Positions 36,537 through 46,264 are shown, counted from the stretch's first letter. The stretch: 64,000 nucleotides of DNA from CALBPI01 sp039033995 (GCA_039033995.1 JBCCBP010000002.1:1-64000), one strand, 5' to 3'. The notes: a model not told the origin generated them from the sequence alone. Numbers and translations are program-made.

Positions 36537-38422
36537 CGCGGGTCAGCGTCATCGGTTGCGATAGGTAACAACAAGCGCACCGTCGATCCGGCGTCGGATG
36601 ACTTGACCGCCAGCGCACCACCAATCTCTATGGCACGTACGCGCATATTGTTGAGCCCTCGTTCACTGACATCCTGGGGAATACCGATACCGTTATCGGT
36701 AATCGCTACCTCCAGGTGATCACGGCCACGACTGACATGCACGCGCAGCGTATCCCCTTCTGAGTGCCGCACCGCATTGGTAACCGCCTCCTGGATGATG
36801 CGCAGGATGCTCAGGTTGGCATTGGCTGGCAGCGGTACATCGATCGCATCCTCATCGAACTGCCATTGCACATTGAAATTGGTGCGACGCAGTAACTTGC
36901 CGACGCGATGTCGATAAGATGCCAGCAAGTCACCGAGCCCATCCTCGGTCGGTGACAGTGAATCGACGATCAGTCGTAAGTCATCGATGGCGCCACGCAG
37001 CGAACGCTGCAAGTCCGGGTCTTCGCCCTGCTCGCTCAGCGCGAGCGCCTGTACCAATTGTCCGCCAAGACCGTCATGCATATCCCGCATCAAACGCGCA
37101 CGCTCCTCGGCCAGCACACGGCGGCGCTCCGCTTCGCTGAGTCGTTGCGTGGTCTTCTCCAGAGCAGCCGCGCGTTCGTCGGCGAGACGCTCGAGTTCAC
37201 TCGAGCGTAATTCTGCCATCCGGGAATCCCGGGCAAACCGTCGGATGAGCTGCACACCAAACATCGACAACGGGATCAGCACGGCGTACTGCAAATAAAA
37301 GGTGTTGCCGGGCAGTCCAACCGACGGAAAACTATCGTAGCCCAGGTCTCGAAGACCGATACCGAGAACGACCCCCGAGGCAATGAACAAACTGAAACGC
37401 TCAAAATCGAAGCGCTGGCGCAAAGCGATCCAGTAGCGTGCCGTTATGACTAGGGCCACGATACCGAACCATATGTTGGTCACTGTGCGCATTGTCCGTT
37501 CGAGATCGTGGAAAGACACATCGCGCGAAGCGAGTGAAGCCAGTGAGACAAGCGCGATCACGACACTCACACTGATCAGCGTGACCGCGCGCTCTAGTCG
37601 CGGTGCTCGTGCATCGAAGAACCGATTGACAAAATACAGCTCTGCGACAAGCCAGGTCAGGCTAGCGTAGCTCACACATGCCCAAAGGTAGCGGTCGAAC
37701 GGGATATCGGCGATGAGCTCATGGCCAGTGTGGATGCTCCACAGCAGCATCATTAGTGCGTACCAACCATGTGCAGGCTGATCACGCCGAACAAGGAACA
37801 TACAGGCGACCAGAAATCCGAATGCCCCCATGATGCCCAGCATCACCAGAGGCAAAGTCCTGTAGAAAATCGTAGATTCGGCGCTATCGCGAAGCGCCAG
37901 TTGCAAAGGCGCTATGTAGACCCAACTGAGGCTGGTCGAAGGATACTCGCGCATCATGCGCACATAAACCGCAGCCAACTCGCCAGCGTCGCCGGTTTGC
38001 GGGTCGATTAGCGATAAAACAATCGGCTTATTGTCTTCATACAATGGACGCTTTGCGGGACCCGACGTATACAATCGCTCACCCAAATGCCAAATATCCA
38101 GACTGGCGGTCGCGAAAACAATGTAGAAAGCCCGATCTTCTTCCGTTTTGGGTAGGTCATACCGATACCAGATACTGGTAAATGGCTCGTCGCCGCTACG
38201 CCCAGCTGGCCAGACACCGGTCGAGGGCTTCCAGCCAGCTGTTGGTGGCTCGTGCGCAAAGCTCTTCTGATAGGCGGATGGAAACACCTGATATTCGTCC
38301 GGCACCTGATAGGGCTGGTCGAGGAAGTACATCATCGCCAAAAAAACGACGGGAGCGAGGGCGAATAGTAACCACGCAACGGTCATCTGCCAGCGGGTCG
38401 GGGCTTCTGCGCGATCGATCAT
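36533..38422 (-). CDS. Sensor histidine kinase of the 7TMR-DISM/HisKA_3 (NarX-like) type
   Basis: 629 residues. One membrane helix (about 11-30) precedes a periplasmic sensor of about 150 residues, seven membrane helices span about 190-395, and a coiled coil leads to the dimerisation domain with phospho-acceptor His449 (RDMHDGLGGQ). The ATPase domain shows the N box and ADNGIGIP-type G box (ITDNGIGIP). 7TMR-DISM sensors are thought to bind carbohydrates or other small ligands. The response regulator gene lies 13 bases upstream on the same strand, so they are partners. Confidence 0.93.
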   Translation of the reverse strand: MIDRAEAPTRWQMTVAWLLFALAPVVFLAMMYFLDQPYQVPDEYQVFPSAYQKSFAHEPPTAGWKPSTGVWPAGRSGDEPFTSIWYRYDLPKTEEDRAFYIVFATASLDIWHLGERLYTSGPAKRPLYEDNKPIVLSLIDPQTGDAGELAAVYVRMMREYPSTSLSWVYIAPLQLALRDSAESTIFYRTLPLVMLGIMGAFGFLVACMFLVRRDQPAHGWYALMMLLWSIHTGHELIADIPFDRYLWACVSYASLTWLVAELYFVNRFFDARAPRLERAVTLISVSVVIALVSLASLASRDVSFHDLERTMRTVTNIWFGIVALVITARYWIALRQRFDFERFSLFIASGVVLGIGLRDLGYDSFPSVGLPGNTFYLQYAVLIPLSMFGVQLIRRFARDSRMAELRSSELERLADERAAALEKTTQRLSEAERRRVLAEERARLMRDMHDGLGGQLVQALALSEQGEDPDLQRSLRGAIDDLRLIVDSLSPTEDGLGDLLASYRHRVGKLLRRTNFNVQWQFDEDAIDVPLPANANLSILRIIQEAVTNAVRHSEGDTLRVHVSRGRDHLEVAITDNGIGIPQDVSERGLNNMRVRAIEIGGALAVKSSDAGSTVRLLLPIATDDADPR

Positions 38423-38435
38423 TCAGGACGCACGA

Positions 38436-39116
38436 TCATTCGTCGGCGGACATCAGTCCGAGTTGCCTGGCCTCAAACAACGCCTGCGCGCGCGACGTGA
38501 CGGCCAGTTTCTGATAGACGCGGCGAGTATAGGTGCCCACCGTGTTGACACTGATATCCAGCATCTTTGCCGTCTCCTGATACGTCAGGCCCTTGGAGGC
38601 CATGCGCAACACATCCAATTCTCGTTCCGACAGGATGGCATCGCCGCCATCGGTCGCCGGCGCAGACGCTGGTAGTGGCGTGGCACGCTCGGTCTGGTAA
38701 CGACGGATCAGGTGCCGTGCAATCGCAGGAGAGATTGGCGCTTCGCCCGCCAGCACCTGATGTATCGCGTCGGTCATATCCTCGCCCGCGTCGTCCTTCA
38801 GTAAATAGCCCTGCGCACCGGCTTCGATCGCTCCCAGTACGCGCTGTTCGTCGCCGAACACAGAGATCACCAATACCGGTACATGCGGCGCGCTGGCCGA
38901 ATGAGCGGCAATGAGGTGGGTGGCATTGCCATCGGGAAGCTGCAAATCCACCAACAACACATCCGGTGTTGTCTCCTTTAATGCTGCCACACCCTCGGCC
39001 AGCGTCCCGGCACTGGCGCACACCGAAAAACCGGGTTCAGCGTTCAGACGGCGAACCAGACTCTGCCGTGTCTGCTCATCGTCCTCCAGTACAAATATTT
39101 GAATGTCGCCAGGCAT
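38436..39116 (-). CDS. LuxR/NarL family response regulator
   Basis: 226 residues from the ATG at 39116 (MPGDIQIFVLEDDE); a longer reading to 39209 adds 31 poorly typical residues. The receiver domain has acidic EDD at 11-13, phospho-acceptor Asp57 (LLVDLQLPDG) and Lys in LLKDDAGED. The LuxR-type helix-turn-helix is at about 160-220 (LSERELDVLRMASKGLTYQETAKMLDIS). It should be phosphorylated by the kinase encoded immediately downstream and act as a transcription factor. Confidence 0.94.
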   Translation of the reverse strand: MPGDIQIFVLEDDEQTRQSLVRRLNAEPGFSVCASAGTLAEGVAALKETTPDVLLVDLQLPDGNATHLIAAHSASAPHVPVLVISVFGDEQRVLGAIEAGAQGYLLKDDAGEDMTDAIHQVLAGEAPISPAIARHLIRRYQTERATPLPASAPATDGGDAILSERELDVLRMASKGLTYQETAKMLDISVNTVGTYTRRVYQKLAVTSRAQALFEARQLGLMSADE

Positions 39117-39272
39117 CGCACGGACCTTGTCGGATTCGTCCAGAACACAAGTGTGCCGTGACGCACCAACGGCAGACAAGTCGTCGCGTGTCACCAGAAT
39201 TGGTGTCAATGCAGTATTTGCGCCGGCCCAATCAGCCGATGCGTTTCTCGGCGCACTGGCATGCGCCCGGTT

Positions 39273-40682
39273 TCAGGCTGGCTCTGCGTTGTGTAAACGC
39301 ACCTGATTGCGGCCGTTTTGCTTCGCGATATACAGTGCTTCGTCGGCGTTTGACAGCAAATCACGTAGCGACGACTCCCTGGCAGAACCAAAAGCAACGC
39401 CAAAACTGGCCGTAATCGACACGGTGGAATCCTGCGTTGCTACCATTAACTGCTCGAGCTCCTGACGGGCGCGTTCCGCGATGTCGCTGCCGACGGCGAT
39501 CGACGTCGACGGAATCAGCATGACAAACTCCTCCCCGCCCCAGCGACCGATCACATCTCGCTCCGACAGGCATCGCTTGAAGGTATCCGCCGCAGCTTTC
39601 AGAACGCGGTCACCCGCTTCATGTCCGTAGGTATCGTTGACGGTTTTAAAGTGGTCGAGGTCAATAATCACCACACTGAGACGCTCATCGCTCCGTTGCC
39701 ATTGTTCGATACGGCGCTGCACGTAGTTGCGGTTCGGCAGACCGGTCAGTATGTCGACCTCCGCTTTGCGCTCAAGGCCACGCCGATACAGCAGCAGAAG
39801 CACCAGGAACACACCGGTGAGTACGGCAACCATCACAATCGCCGCGAGCACACTGGTGACGAACGCGCGCGTCGTGCTGGCCTGTCTGGCCTCGAGTGGT
39901 GACAGCAACAGCAGTCGCCAGCCTAATTCCTCAATGCGAAACTCGGAGATCAGGAAGTCATCGTCCTGCACCTTGATGAGCTCACTATCGTAACTCTGGT
40001 CGGGAGACGTATTCGCTTGAAAACCTTCCAGCGAATCAAGTGTTGGAATGTACGCGCCGGTCACGACCAGATCCGGCAACGAAGACAAAATGATCTTGTT
40101 TTCGTTGTCCACGAACAGAAAATCGTAGCCGTAAAGCGATTTGAACCGATCAAACGTATCAAGAAACTGCTGGATACGCTTGCCGACACCGACGTAGCCC
40201 AGAAACTCGCGCTCCGGTCCGTAGATCTTGACGTCGAAGAACAGATGCACATCGCCGACCTGGCCGAGATCCGCCATGAAATCCCGGTCGCGCTCGATCG
40301 CCTCGAAATACCAAGCTACCTCGCCTTCCACCAATTCGAGTTTCCGACCGTTCGAAAAGTACTGTCGCCGAGTCTGTTCACTAGCGACGAAAAAGATCAG
40401 ATCGAGATCTTCTTCCATCTTCTTCAGACGATCGATCAACGCGTCTTCATCGAGCGCAGTCGAATCCATCGTGGTTGTGAAGTGAATGGAGCTGGCGAAC
40501 GTTTCGGCGATATACAACGGGCGCAACAACTCGTCGCGAACCAGCTTGTAGACGGGCGATACTGCCTGCTGCTGTTGGCGGCTCTGCTCCGCGACGATAT
40601 TGCCCATCGCGTTGTACGTTACATAAAAAAAAGCAACCCCAGCCGCGAGCAGGAGCGCGATTGCGAAGCGCTGAATGATCAA
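39273..40682 (-). CDS. Membrane-bound diguanylate cyclase with dCache sensor
   Basis: At least 469 residues. One N-terminal and one central membrane helix (about 275-300) frame a periplasmic double-Cache domain; the cytosolic GGDEF domain has GGEEF at 382-386, so it should make c-di-GMP. The inhibitory I-site position reads SERD instead of RxxD, so product feedback through that site is unlikely. The start is unusual: TTG at 40682 has no ribosome site at a proper distance, whereas ATT at 40694 lies five bases after GGGGGAGG and would give INISLIIQRF. The gene precedes the response regulator by 156 bases. Confidence 0.92.
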   Translation of the reverse strand: MIIQRFAIALLLAAGVAFFYVTYNAMGNIVAEQSRQQQQAVSPVYKLVRDELLRPLYIAETFASSIHFTTTMDSTALDEDALIDRLKKMEEDLDLIFFVASEQTRRQYFSNGRKLELVEGEVAWYFEAIERDRDFMADLGQVGDVHLFFDVKIYGPEREFLGYVGVGKRIQQFLDTFDRFKSLYGYDFLFVDNENKIILSSLPDLVVTGAYIPTLDSLEGFQANTSPDQSYDSELIKVQDDDFLISEFRIEELGWRLLLLSPLEARQASTTRAFVTSVLAAIVMVAVLTGVFLVLLLLYRRGLERKAEVDILTGLPNRNYVQRRIEQWQRSDERLSVVIIDLDHFKTVNDTYGHEAGDRVLKAAADTFKRCLSERDVIGRWGGEEFVMLIPSTSIAVGSDIAERARQELEQLMVATQDSTVSITASFGVAFGSARESSLRDLLSNADEALYIAKQNGRNQVRLHNAEPA

Positions 40683-40960
40683 CGAAATATTAATGGTGTC
40701 CTCCCCCTGAGCACACTAGGCGGATCGATCACAATCGTCCTGCCGCTTTAAAGCAGTGTTAAGCGCCACATTGTCCTGCTATTCGGCACCAACGTGGCCA
40801 GCTCGCCATGACCTACTGCCATGCTGCAATCGCCCGACATTGTGGTGTTCGCATCCCCATCCGCCAACGGACCATATCTTGGCAAATCCGTGTTCCCTGT
40901 CAAGGACCAAGCCAGCATTTACCGGCGCAAATCGCGCCCGAGTGGCGAGGCGTTACGACG

Positions 40961-42541
40961 CTACTCCCACTCGATCGTCGCCGGCGGTTTGCCGCTGATG
41001 TCATACGTCACTCGGGAAATGCCACTGACTTCGTTGATTATCCTGAGCGATACACGCTCCAGAAAGTCGTACGGCAATCGCGCCCAGCGCGCGGTCATGA
41101 AATCGATCGTCTCGACAGCACGCAACGCGATCACGTAATCGTAGCAACGACCATCGCCCATAACCCCCACGGACTTGACCGGCAAAAACACAGCAAATGC
41201 CTGGCTGGTCTTGTCGTAGAGACCAGCCGCATGCAGTTCCTTGATAAAGATATCGTCAGCCAGCTGCAGGGAAGCGGCGAATTCCGGCTTGACCTCGCCA
41301 AGTATGCGGACCCCCAATCCGGGCCCGGGAAACGGGTGGCGGAACACCATCTCCGGCGGTAATCCCAACTCGATACCGACGCGGCGTACCTCGTCTTTAA
41401 ACAGCTCGCGCAACGGCTCCAACAAGCGAAGGTTCATCTTCTCCGGCAAACCACCCACATTGTGGTGGGACTTGATCACGTGCGCCTTGCCAGTTTTGCT
41501 GCCCGCCGATTCGATGACATCGGGATAAATCGTCCCTTGTGCTAACCATGCAATGTCCTGTAGCTGTTCCGCCTGCTCGTCGAAGACTTCGATAAACAGC
41601 CGTCCGATGACCTTGCGCTTTTCTTCAGGATCGGTGACGCCCGCCAAAGCACCAAAGAATCGCTCAGCCGCATCCACGCGAATCACGTTGACGCCAAGGT
41701 GCTCTGCGAACGTCGCCATGACCTGGTCGCCTTCGTTGTGGCGTAGCAGTCCGTGATCGACGAACACGCAGACGAGTTGGTCACCGATCGCCTCGTGCAG
41801 CATCGCAGCGACGACCGACGAATCGACACCCCCGGAAAGCCCCAGCAACACGCGGTCCTCACCGACCTGTTCGCGAATACGCAGGATCGCATCCTCGGCG
41901 ATATTGCCGGTCGTCCATTCACCCGCGCAACCACAGAAGTCTCGTACGAAGCGCGTCAGAATTTGAGCGCCCTGCAGTGTATGGGTGACCTCTGGATGGA
42001 ATTGCACTGCGTAAAACCGACGATCGGGATCTTCCATGGCCGCGATGGGCGCATTGTCAGAGCTGGCAGTCACCGTGAATCCGGCAGGCAGCGCATCGAC
42101 TTTGTCGCCATGCGACATCCAGACACTGAGTTCTGCACTGTTATCCGCGGCATGGCTGTCAGCAAAGCCGTCAAGCAATTGCGACTCGCGCGCGCGCACT
42201 ACAGCGTGGCCAAACTCGCGATGGCTCGCGGAGCTCACCTCACCACCCAGCTGTGCTGCCATCGTTTGCATGCCATAGCAAATGCCCAACACCGGCACAC
42301 CAAGCTCAAACACGTTGTCAGCCGCACGGGGTGGCTCGCCATCGTTTACCGACTCGGGACCACCGGACAGAATGATACCCTTCGGCGCATAAGCCGCGAT
42401 ATCGGAGGCGCTGATATCCCAGGGATGAATCTCGGCATAGACGCCGGCTTCCCGCACGCGCCTGGCGATCAGCTGTGTGTACTGCGCACCGAAATCCAGA
42501 ATCAGGATCTTATCCGCGTGAATGTCATGGGTTGCCGTCAT
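40961..42541 (-). CDS. guaA: GMP synthase (glutamine-hydrolysing)
   Basis: 526 residues, standard length. The N-terminal glutaminase has the nucleophile in GICYGMQTMA and the late His/Glu (QFHPEV). The ATP pyrophosphatase motif is LSGGVDSSV, and the C-terminal dimerisation domain ends the protein. It converts XMP to GMP. It follows guaB with a 12-base gap on the same strand. Confidence 0.98.
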   Translation of the reverse strand: MTATHDIHADKILILDFGAQYTQLIARRVREAGVYAEIHPWDISASDIAAYAPKGIILSGGPESVNDGEPPRAADNVFELGVPVLGICYGMQTMAAQLGGEVSSASHREFGHAVVRARESQLLDGFADSHAADNSAELSVWMSHGDKVDALPAGFTVTASSDNAPIAAMEDPDRRFYAVQFHPEVTHTLQGAQILTRFVRDFCGCAGEWTTGNIAEDAILRIREQVGEDRVLLGLSGGVDSSVVAAMLHEAIGDQLVCVFVDHGLLRHNEGDQVMATFAEHLGVNVIRVDAAERFFGALAGVTDPEEKRKVIGRLFIEVFDEQAEQLQDIAWLAQGTIYPDVIESAGSKTGKAHVIKSHHNVGGLPEKMNLRLLEPLRELFKDEVRRVGIELGLPPEMVFRHPFPGPGLGVRILGEVKPEFAASLQLADDIFIKELHAAGLYDKTSQAFAVFLPVKSVGVMGDGRCYDYVIALRAVETIDFMTARWARLPYDFLERVSLRIINEVSGISRVTYDISGKPPATIEWE

Positions 42542-42553
42542 AGTCGCTGTCCG

Positions 42554-44014
42554 CTATTCGCTCCGGTAGTTTGGTGCTTCCTTGGTAATCGCCACGTCGT
42601 GAACATGGCTTTCGCGCATACCGGCGCCGGTGATCCGCACAAAACTCGGTTTCGTGCGCATCGTCTCGACGTCGGCGCAACCGGTGTAGCCCATTGCCGC
42701 TCGCAAACCGCCCATCAACTGGTGCACGATAGCTACCATCGAGCCTTTGTAGGGCACACGGCCCTCGATACCTTCCGGCACCAGCTTCTCGAGCTCGTCG
42801 GTGGTGTCCTGGAAATAGCGGTCGGAGGAACCTTGTGCCATGGCGCCGAGCGAGCCCATGCCGCGATACGACTTGTACGACCGGCCTTTGTACAGTTCAA
42901 CTTCGCCGGGCGATTCCTCTGTTCCGGCAAACAGGCTACCCACCATGATCGAAGAAGCACCAGCCGCGATCGCCTTGGCGATATCACCGGAAAAACGCAC
43001 ACCACCATCGGCAATCAAAGGGATGTTCTTTTCCGCCAGCGCTGCCGCCACTTCAGCGACAGCAGAGATCTGTGGCACGCCGACGCCAGCCACGATCCGC
43101 GTCGTACAAATAGAGCCCGGACCAATACCGACCTTGACCGCGTTGACGCCCGCCTTGACGAGTGCCAATGCCGCATCACCCGTGACGATGTTGCCGCCGA
43201 TAATCTGTGCATCCGGATAGTCCGCGCGAATCTGCGCCACACGTTCCAACACGCCCCTGGAGAAACCGTGTGATGTATCCACAACGATGACGTCGGCACC
43301 CGCCTCTATCAGCAGGCTGACGCGTTCTTCGGTGTCACCGCCGGTACCTACGGCCGCGCCGACACGAAGAGCGCCCCGCTCATCCTTGCAGGCGCGCGGG
43401 AAATCGGTGGCCTTCTGGAAGTCTTTCGCGGTGATCATGCCGCGCAGTCGAAATGCTTCATCAACCACCAGCACTTTCTCGATACGATGCTTGTGCAACA
43501 GCAGCAGCACTTCCTCTTCGGCTGCGCCCTCGCGCACCGTGACCAGGCGGTCCTTCGGTGTCATGACCGTCGATACGGGCGCTTCGAGTTGCGTTTCGTA
43601 GCGCAAGTCACGGTTAGTCACGATACCGACCGTTTCCTGGCCATCGACGACCGGCACACCGGAGATACCGTGCTTACGTGTGACCGCGAGCACTTCACGG
43701 ATCGACATACCCGGCTCTACCGTAATCGGATCGGCAATGATGCCACTTTCGTATTTCTTGACGGCGCGCACGTTACGCGCCTGTTCCGCAGGAGACATGT
43801 TCTTGTGCACGATACCCATGCCGCCTTCCTGTGCGAGCGTGATCGCCAAGCGCGATTCGGTCACGGTATCCATCGCGGCCGATAACAATGGAATATTCAG
43901 GCTGATGGTCTCGGTCAAGCGCGTTGAGAGCGCGACCTCGCGGGGCAGTATCTCGGAATAGTCCGGCTGCAGCAGTACATCATCGAATGTGAGGGCTTCT
44001 TTGGCGATGCGCAT
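42554..44014 (-). CDS. guaB: IMP dehydrogenase
   Basis: 486 residues from ATG 44014 (MRIAKEALTFDDVLLQPDYSE). The TIM barrel is interrupted by two CBS domains at about 95-205. The catalytic loop GPGSICTTRIV holds the active-site Cys. The enzyme oxidises IMP to XMP and commits purines to GMP. A TATAAT -10 box lies 37 bases upstream of the start codon. A weak hairpin-free gap separates it from guaA, so both genes form an operon. Confidence 0.98.
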   Translation of the reverse strand: MRIAKEALTFDDVLLQPDYSEILPREVALSTRLTETISLNIPLLSAAMDTVTESRLAITLAQEGGMGIVHKNMSPAEQARNVRAVKKYESGIIADPITVEPGMSIREVLAVTRKHGISGVPVVDGQETVGIVTNRDLRYETQLEAPVSTVMTPKDRLVTVREGAAEEEVLLLLHKHRIEKVLVVDEAFRLRGMITAKDFQKATDFPRACKDERGALRVGAAVGTGGDTEERVSLLIEAGADVIVVDTSHGFSRGVLERVAQIRADYPDAQIIGGNIVTGDAALALVKAGVNAVKVGIGPGSICTTRIVAGVGVPQISAVAEVAAALAEKNIPLIADGGVRFSGDIAKAIAAGASSIMVGSLFAGTEESPGEVELYKGRSYKSYRGMGSLGAMAQGSSDRYFQDTTDELEKLVPEGIEGRVPYKGSMVAIVHQLMGGLRAAMGYTGCADVETMRTKPSFVRITGAGMRESHVHDVAITKEAPNYRSE

Positions 44015-44049
44015 GTCGACGATCCTTAAACTTTTGGGGGTTAACCGGG

Positions 44050-44060
44050 CATTATACCGG
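44050..44060 (-). promoter_or_regulatory. guaB: guaB promoter -10 region
   Basis: On the minus strand the sequence CCGGTATAATG contains a perfect -10 hexamer (44051-44056), 37 bases before the guaB start codon. The same 11-mer is found before ppsA. No obvious -35 is present at 17 bases. Confidence 0.5.
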
Positions 44061-44088
44061 CATTGTGTGAACGACGTATACTGCTCGC

Positions 44089-45441
44089 ATGGAGACGCCC
44101 ACACCGCAAGATATTCGCACCGTGACCAGCCTCAACCGGGAAGCACGCGCACTGCTGGAGCATGGGCTCGGGCTCGTCTGGGTGGAAGCGGAGATCAGCA
44201 ATCTCGCGCGACCCGCTTCCGGCCACCTGTATTTCACGCTCAAGGACAGCCAGGCTCAGGTCCGCTGTGCGTTTTTTCGCCAGCGTCAGCGCGGTCAGGC
44301 TGCTGCGATCAACAATGGTGACCAGGTACTGGTGCGTGCGCGGATCAGTCTGTACGAGGCGCGTGGTGACTATCAACTGATCGTCGAACATGTCGAGCCG
44401 GCCGGGCGCGGTGCACTGCAAAAGCAATTCGAGGTCCTGAAAGCGAAGTTGGCTGCCGAGGGTTTGTTCAACGCGCAACACAAGCGTGAACTGCCACCCT
44501 ATCCGCGGCGTATTGGCATCGTTACCTCGGCCAGCGGCGCCGCGCTGCGCGACGTGTTGACCGTTCTGCGACGACGCCTGCCTGCCGTCGGAGTCATCGT
44601 CTATGCGGCCAGTGTACAAGGCGCTGAAGCGCCGACAGAACTCAAGCGCGCCTTGCACAAGGCCAGCTATCGAGCTGAGGTCGACGTCATTCTCCTAACG
44701 CGTGGCGGCGGCTCTATCGAAGATCTGGCCGCGTTCAACGACGAAGCACTGGCCCGCGCCATTGCCGACTGCACGATCCCCATCGTCAGCGGCGTCGGGC
44801 ACGAAACCGATATTACGATCGCCGACTTTGTGGCCGACGTGCGTGCACCCACTCCCTCGGCGGCAGCCGAGCTGGCGGTGCCGGATGGCGCCATGCTACT
44901 GCGTCAGATCGACAAGCTCGGTGGTCGAATGCGAGCGTCGGTCATGCGCCGCAATGAACAACTGCAACAGCGCGCGGACCAGTTGACCCGACGTCTGCAG
45001 ATCAGCGGGCCCTCTGCTAAGTTGCAGCGTCAGCAACTTAGACACGCCGGGACACGCGCCGCCTTGCACCGATTGATGCGCGAGCGACTGGCCCATACTC
45101 AGGCAGGGGCGGTGCATCTAACGCGTCGTCTGTACCTGCAAAACCCGCGCCAAAAGCTCACGGAACGTCGCAAATCGCTGGCGTGGCTCACCCAACGGTT
45201 ATTGCGTGCACAAAAAGACAGCTACCAGTCACGGCAGCAATCGTTAGCCAGCCTTGCCAGAGCCTTGCATACTGTGTCACCGCTAGCCACGCTCACACGC
45301 GGCTACGCCATCGTGACAGAGCCGGCGGCCGGCAAACCAGTGACGCGCGTCGCCGCCGTCAGCCCCGGCGAAGACATCGCGGTACGACTTCAGGATGGGT
45401 CACTCACCGCGACGGTCAAGCAAAAGAACGATGACGACTAG
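44089..45441 (+). CDS. xseA: Exodeoxyribonuclease VII large subunit
   Basis: 450 residues. An N-terminal OB-fold (LVWVEAEISNLARPASGHLYFTLKD) is followed by the catalytic core with IGIVTSASGAALRD, RGGGSIEDL and GHETDITIADFVAD, then a long coiled coil and C-terminal segment. With XseB it degrades single-stranded DNA from both ends. No ribosome site precedes the ATG; a TATACT ends six bases before it, which could make the transcript leaderless. The small subunit gene is not in the window. The 3' end overlaps the M23 gene by 11 bases. Confidence 0.97.
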   Translation: METPTPQDIRTVTSLNREARALLEHGLGLVWVEAEISNLARPASGHLYFTLKDSQAQVRCAFFRQRQRGQAAAINNGDQVLVRARISLYEARGDYQLIVEHVEPAGRGALQKQFEVLKAKLAAEGLFNAQHKRELPPYPRRIGIVTSASGAALRDVLTVLRRRLPAVGVIVYAASVQGAEAPTELKRALHKASYRAEVDVILLTRGGGSIEDLAAFNDEALARAIADCTIPIVSGVGHETDITIADFVADVRAPTPSAAAELAVPDGAMLLRQIDKLGGRMRASVMRRNEQLQQRADQLTRRLQISGPSAKLQRQQLRHAGTRAALHRLMRERLAHTQAGAVHLTRRLYLQNPRQKLTERRKSLAWLTQRLLRAQKDSYQSRQQSLASLARALHTVSPLATLTRGYAIVTEPAAGKPVTRVAAVSPGEDIAVRLQDGSLTATVKQKNDDD

Positions 45442-46264
45442 CAGCAGTTCTCGCCTCTGGGTTCTCGTGCTCACCGCATGGCTGACAGGAGTCGCGACGG
45501 CCGAGCCGTTCGAGGCGGTTCCGGGTGGCGTTGTTAAGGTCCCATTGCCGAGCGGGTTCGCGCCGGACTGGCACGTCCGCTGGAACGACAAGCCGGTTTT
45601 TTGGCGATATGTTGAAGATTCGCCAGTCGCCCTTGTCGGCGTGCCACTGGACTATAACGACGAGACGCTGGTCATCACGGTCGCGGGGCCAGGTGAATCA
45701 GGTACCGAGGTCGTTGTCGCAATTGGCGACAAGACCTATCGCGAACAGCGACTGACGATCAAGAATCAAAACTATGTGTCGCCGAACGATGCGCAACTCG
45801 AACGCATCGGTCGCGAGCGAGCTGTGATCGATGCCGCATTAAATCATTTCAGCCAGCGCACGCCGCAGACGACGCGTATGGCACCGCCGGTCGACGGTCG
45901 TCGTAGCAGCAGCTTTGGACTGCGCCGATTTTTCAACGATCAGCCCCGGCGACCGCACAGCGGGATGGATATTGCCGCACCGACCGGCACGCCGATCCGC
46001 TTGCCGCTCGCTGGCACCGTGCTCGCGACCGGCGACTGGTACTTCAATGGCAATAGCGTCATCGTCGATCACGGCCGCGGTCTGATCACGTTGTATTGTC
46101 ATCTGGACCGCATCGACACCGAGGTCAGCGCCGAACTTGAATCAGGTCGTGGGATTGGCACAGTTGGCGCCACCGGGCGTGTCACCGGCCCGCATTTGCA
46201 CTGGGGTGTTTATCTAAATGGGGTCGCCGTCGACCCGGCGATGTTCCTGGCAGACCCATCCTGA
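45431..46264 (+). CDS. M23 family metallopeptidase (LytM domain)
   Basis: 277 residues with a signal peptide to about residue 24. The N-terminal region is beta-rich; the C-terminal LytM domain shows HSGMDIAAPTGTPI, the HLDRI segment and GPHLHWGVYLNG, giving His-Asp-His zinc ligands. It is thus likely an active endopeptidase cutting peptidoglycan cross-links rather than a degenerate EnvC-type activator. The ATG at 45431 lies inside the xseA end, indicating coupling. Confidence 0.92.
   Translation: MTTSSSSRLWVLVLTAWLTGVATAEPFEAVPGGVVKVPLPSGFAPDWHVRWNDKPVFWRYVEDSPVALVGVPLDYNDETLVITVAGPGESGTEVVVAIGDKTYREQRLTIKNQNYVSPNDAQLERIGRERAVIDAALNHFSQRTPQTTRMAPPVDGRRSSSFGLRRFFNDQPRRPHSGMDIAAPTGTPIRLPLAGTVLATGDWYFNGNSVIVDHGRGLITLYCHLDRIDTEVSAELESGRGIGTVGATGRVTGPHLHWGVYLNGVAVDPAMFLADPS

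Noticed and set aside
40683..40960. Small open frames between the diguanylate cyclase and guaA
   Set aside because: They are short, Pro/Cys/Arg-rich, lack ribosome sites and overlap in several frames.
41753..43273. A 506-codon plus-strand open frame over guaA and guaB
   Set aside because: It runs antisense to two unmistakable housekeeping genes, has His/Arg-rich composition typical of a shadow frame and no recognisable domain.
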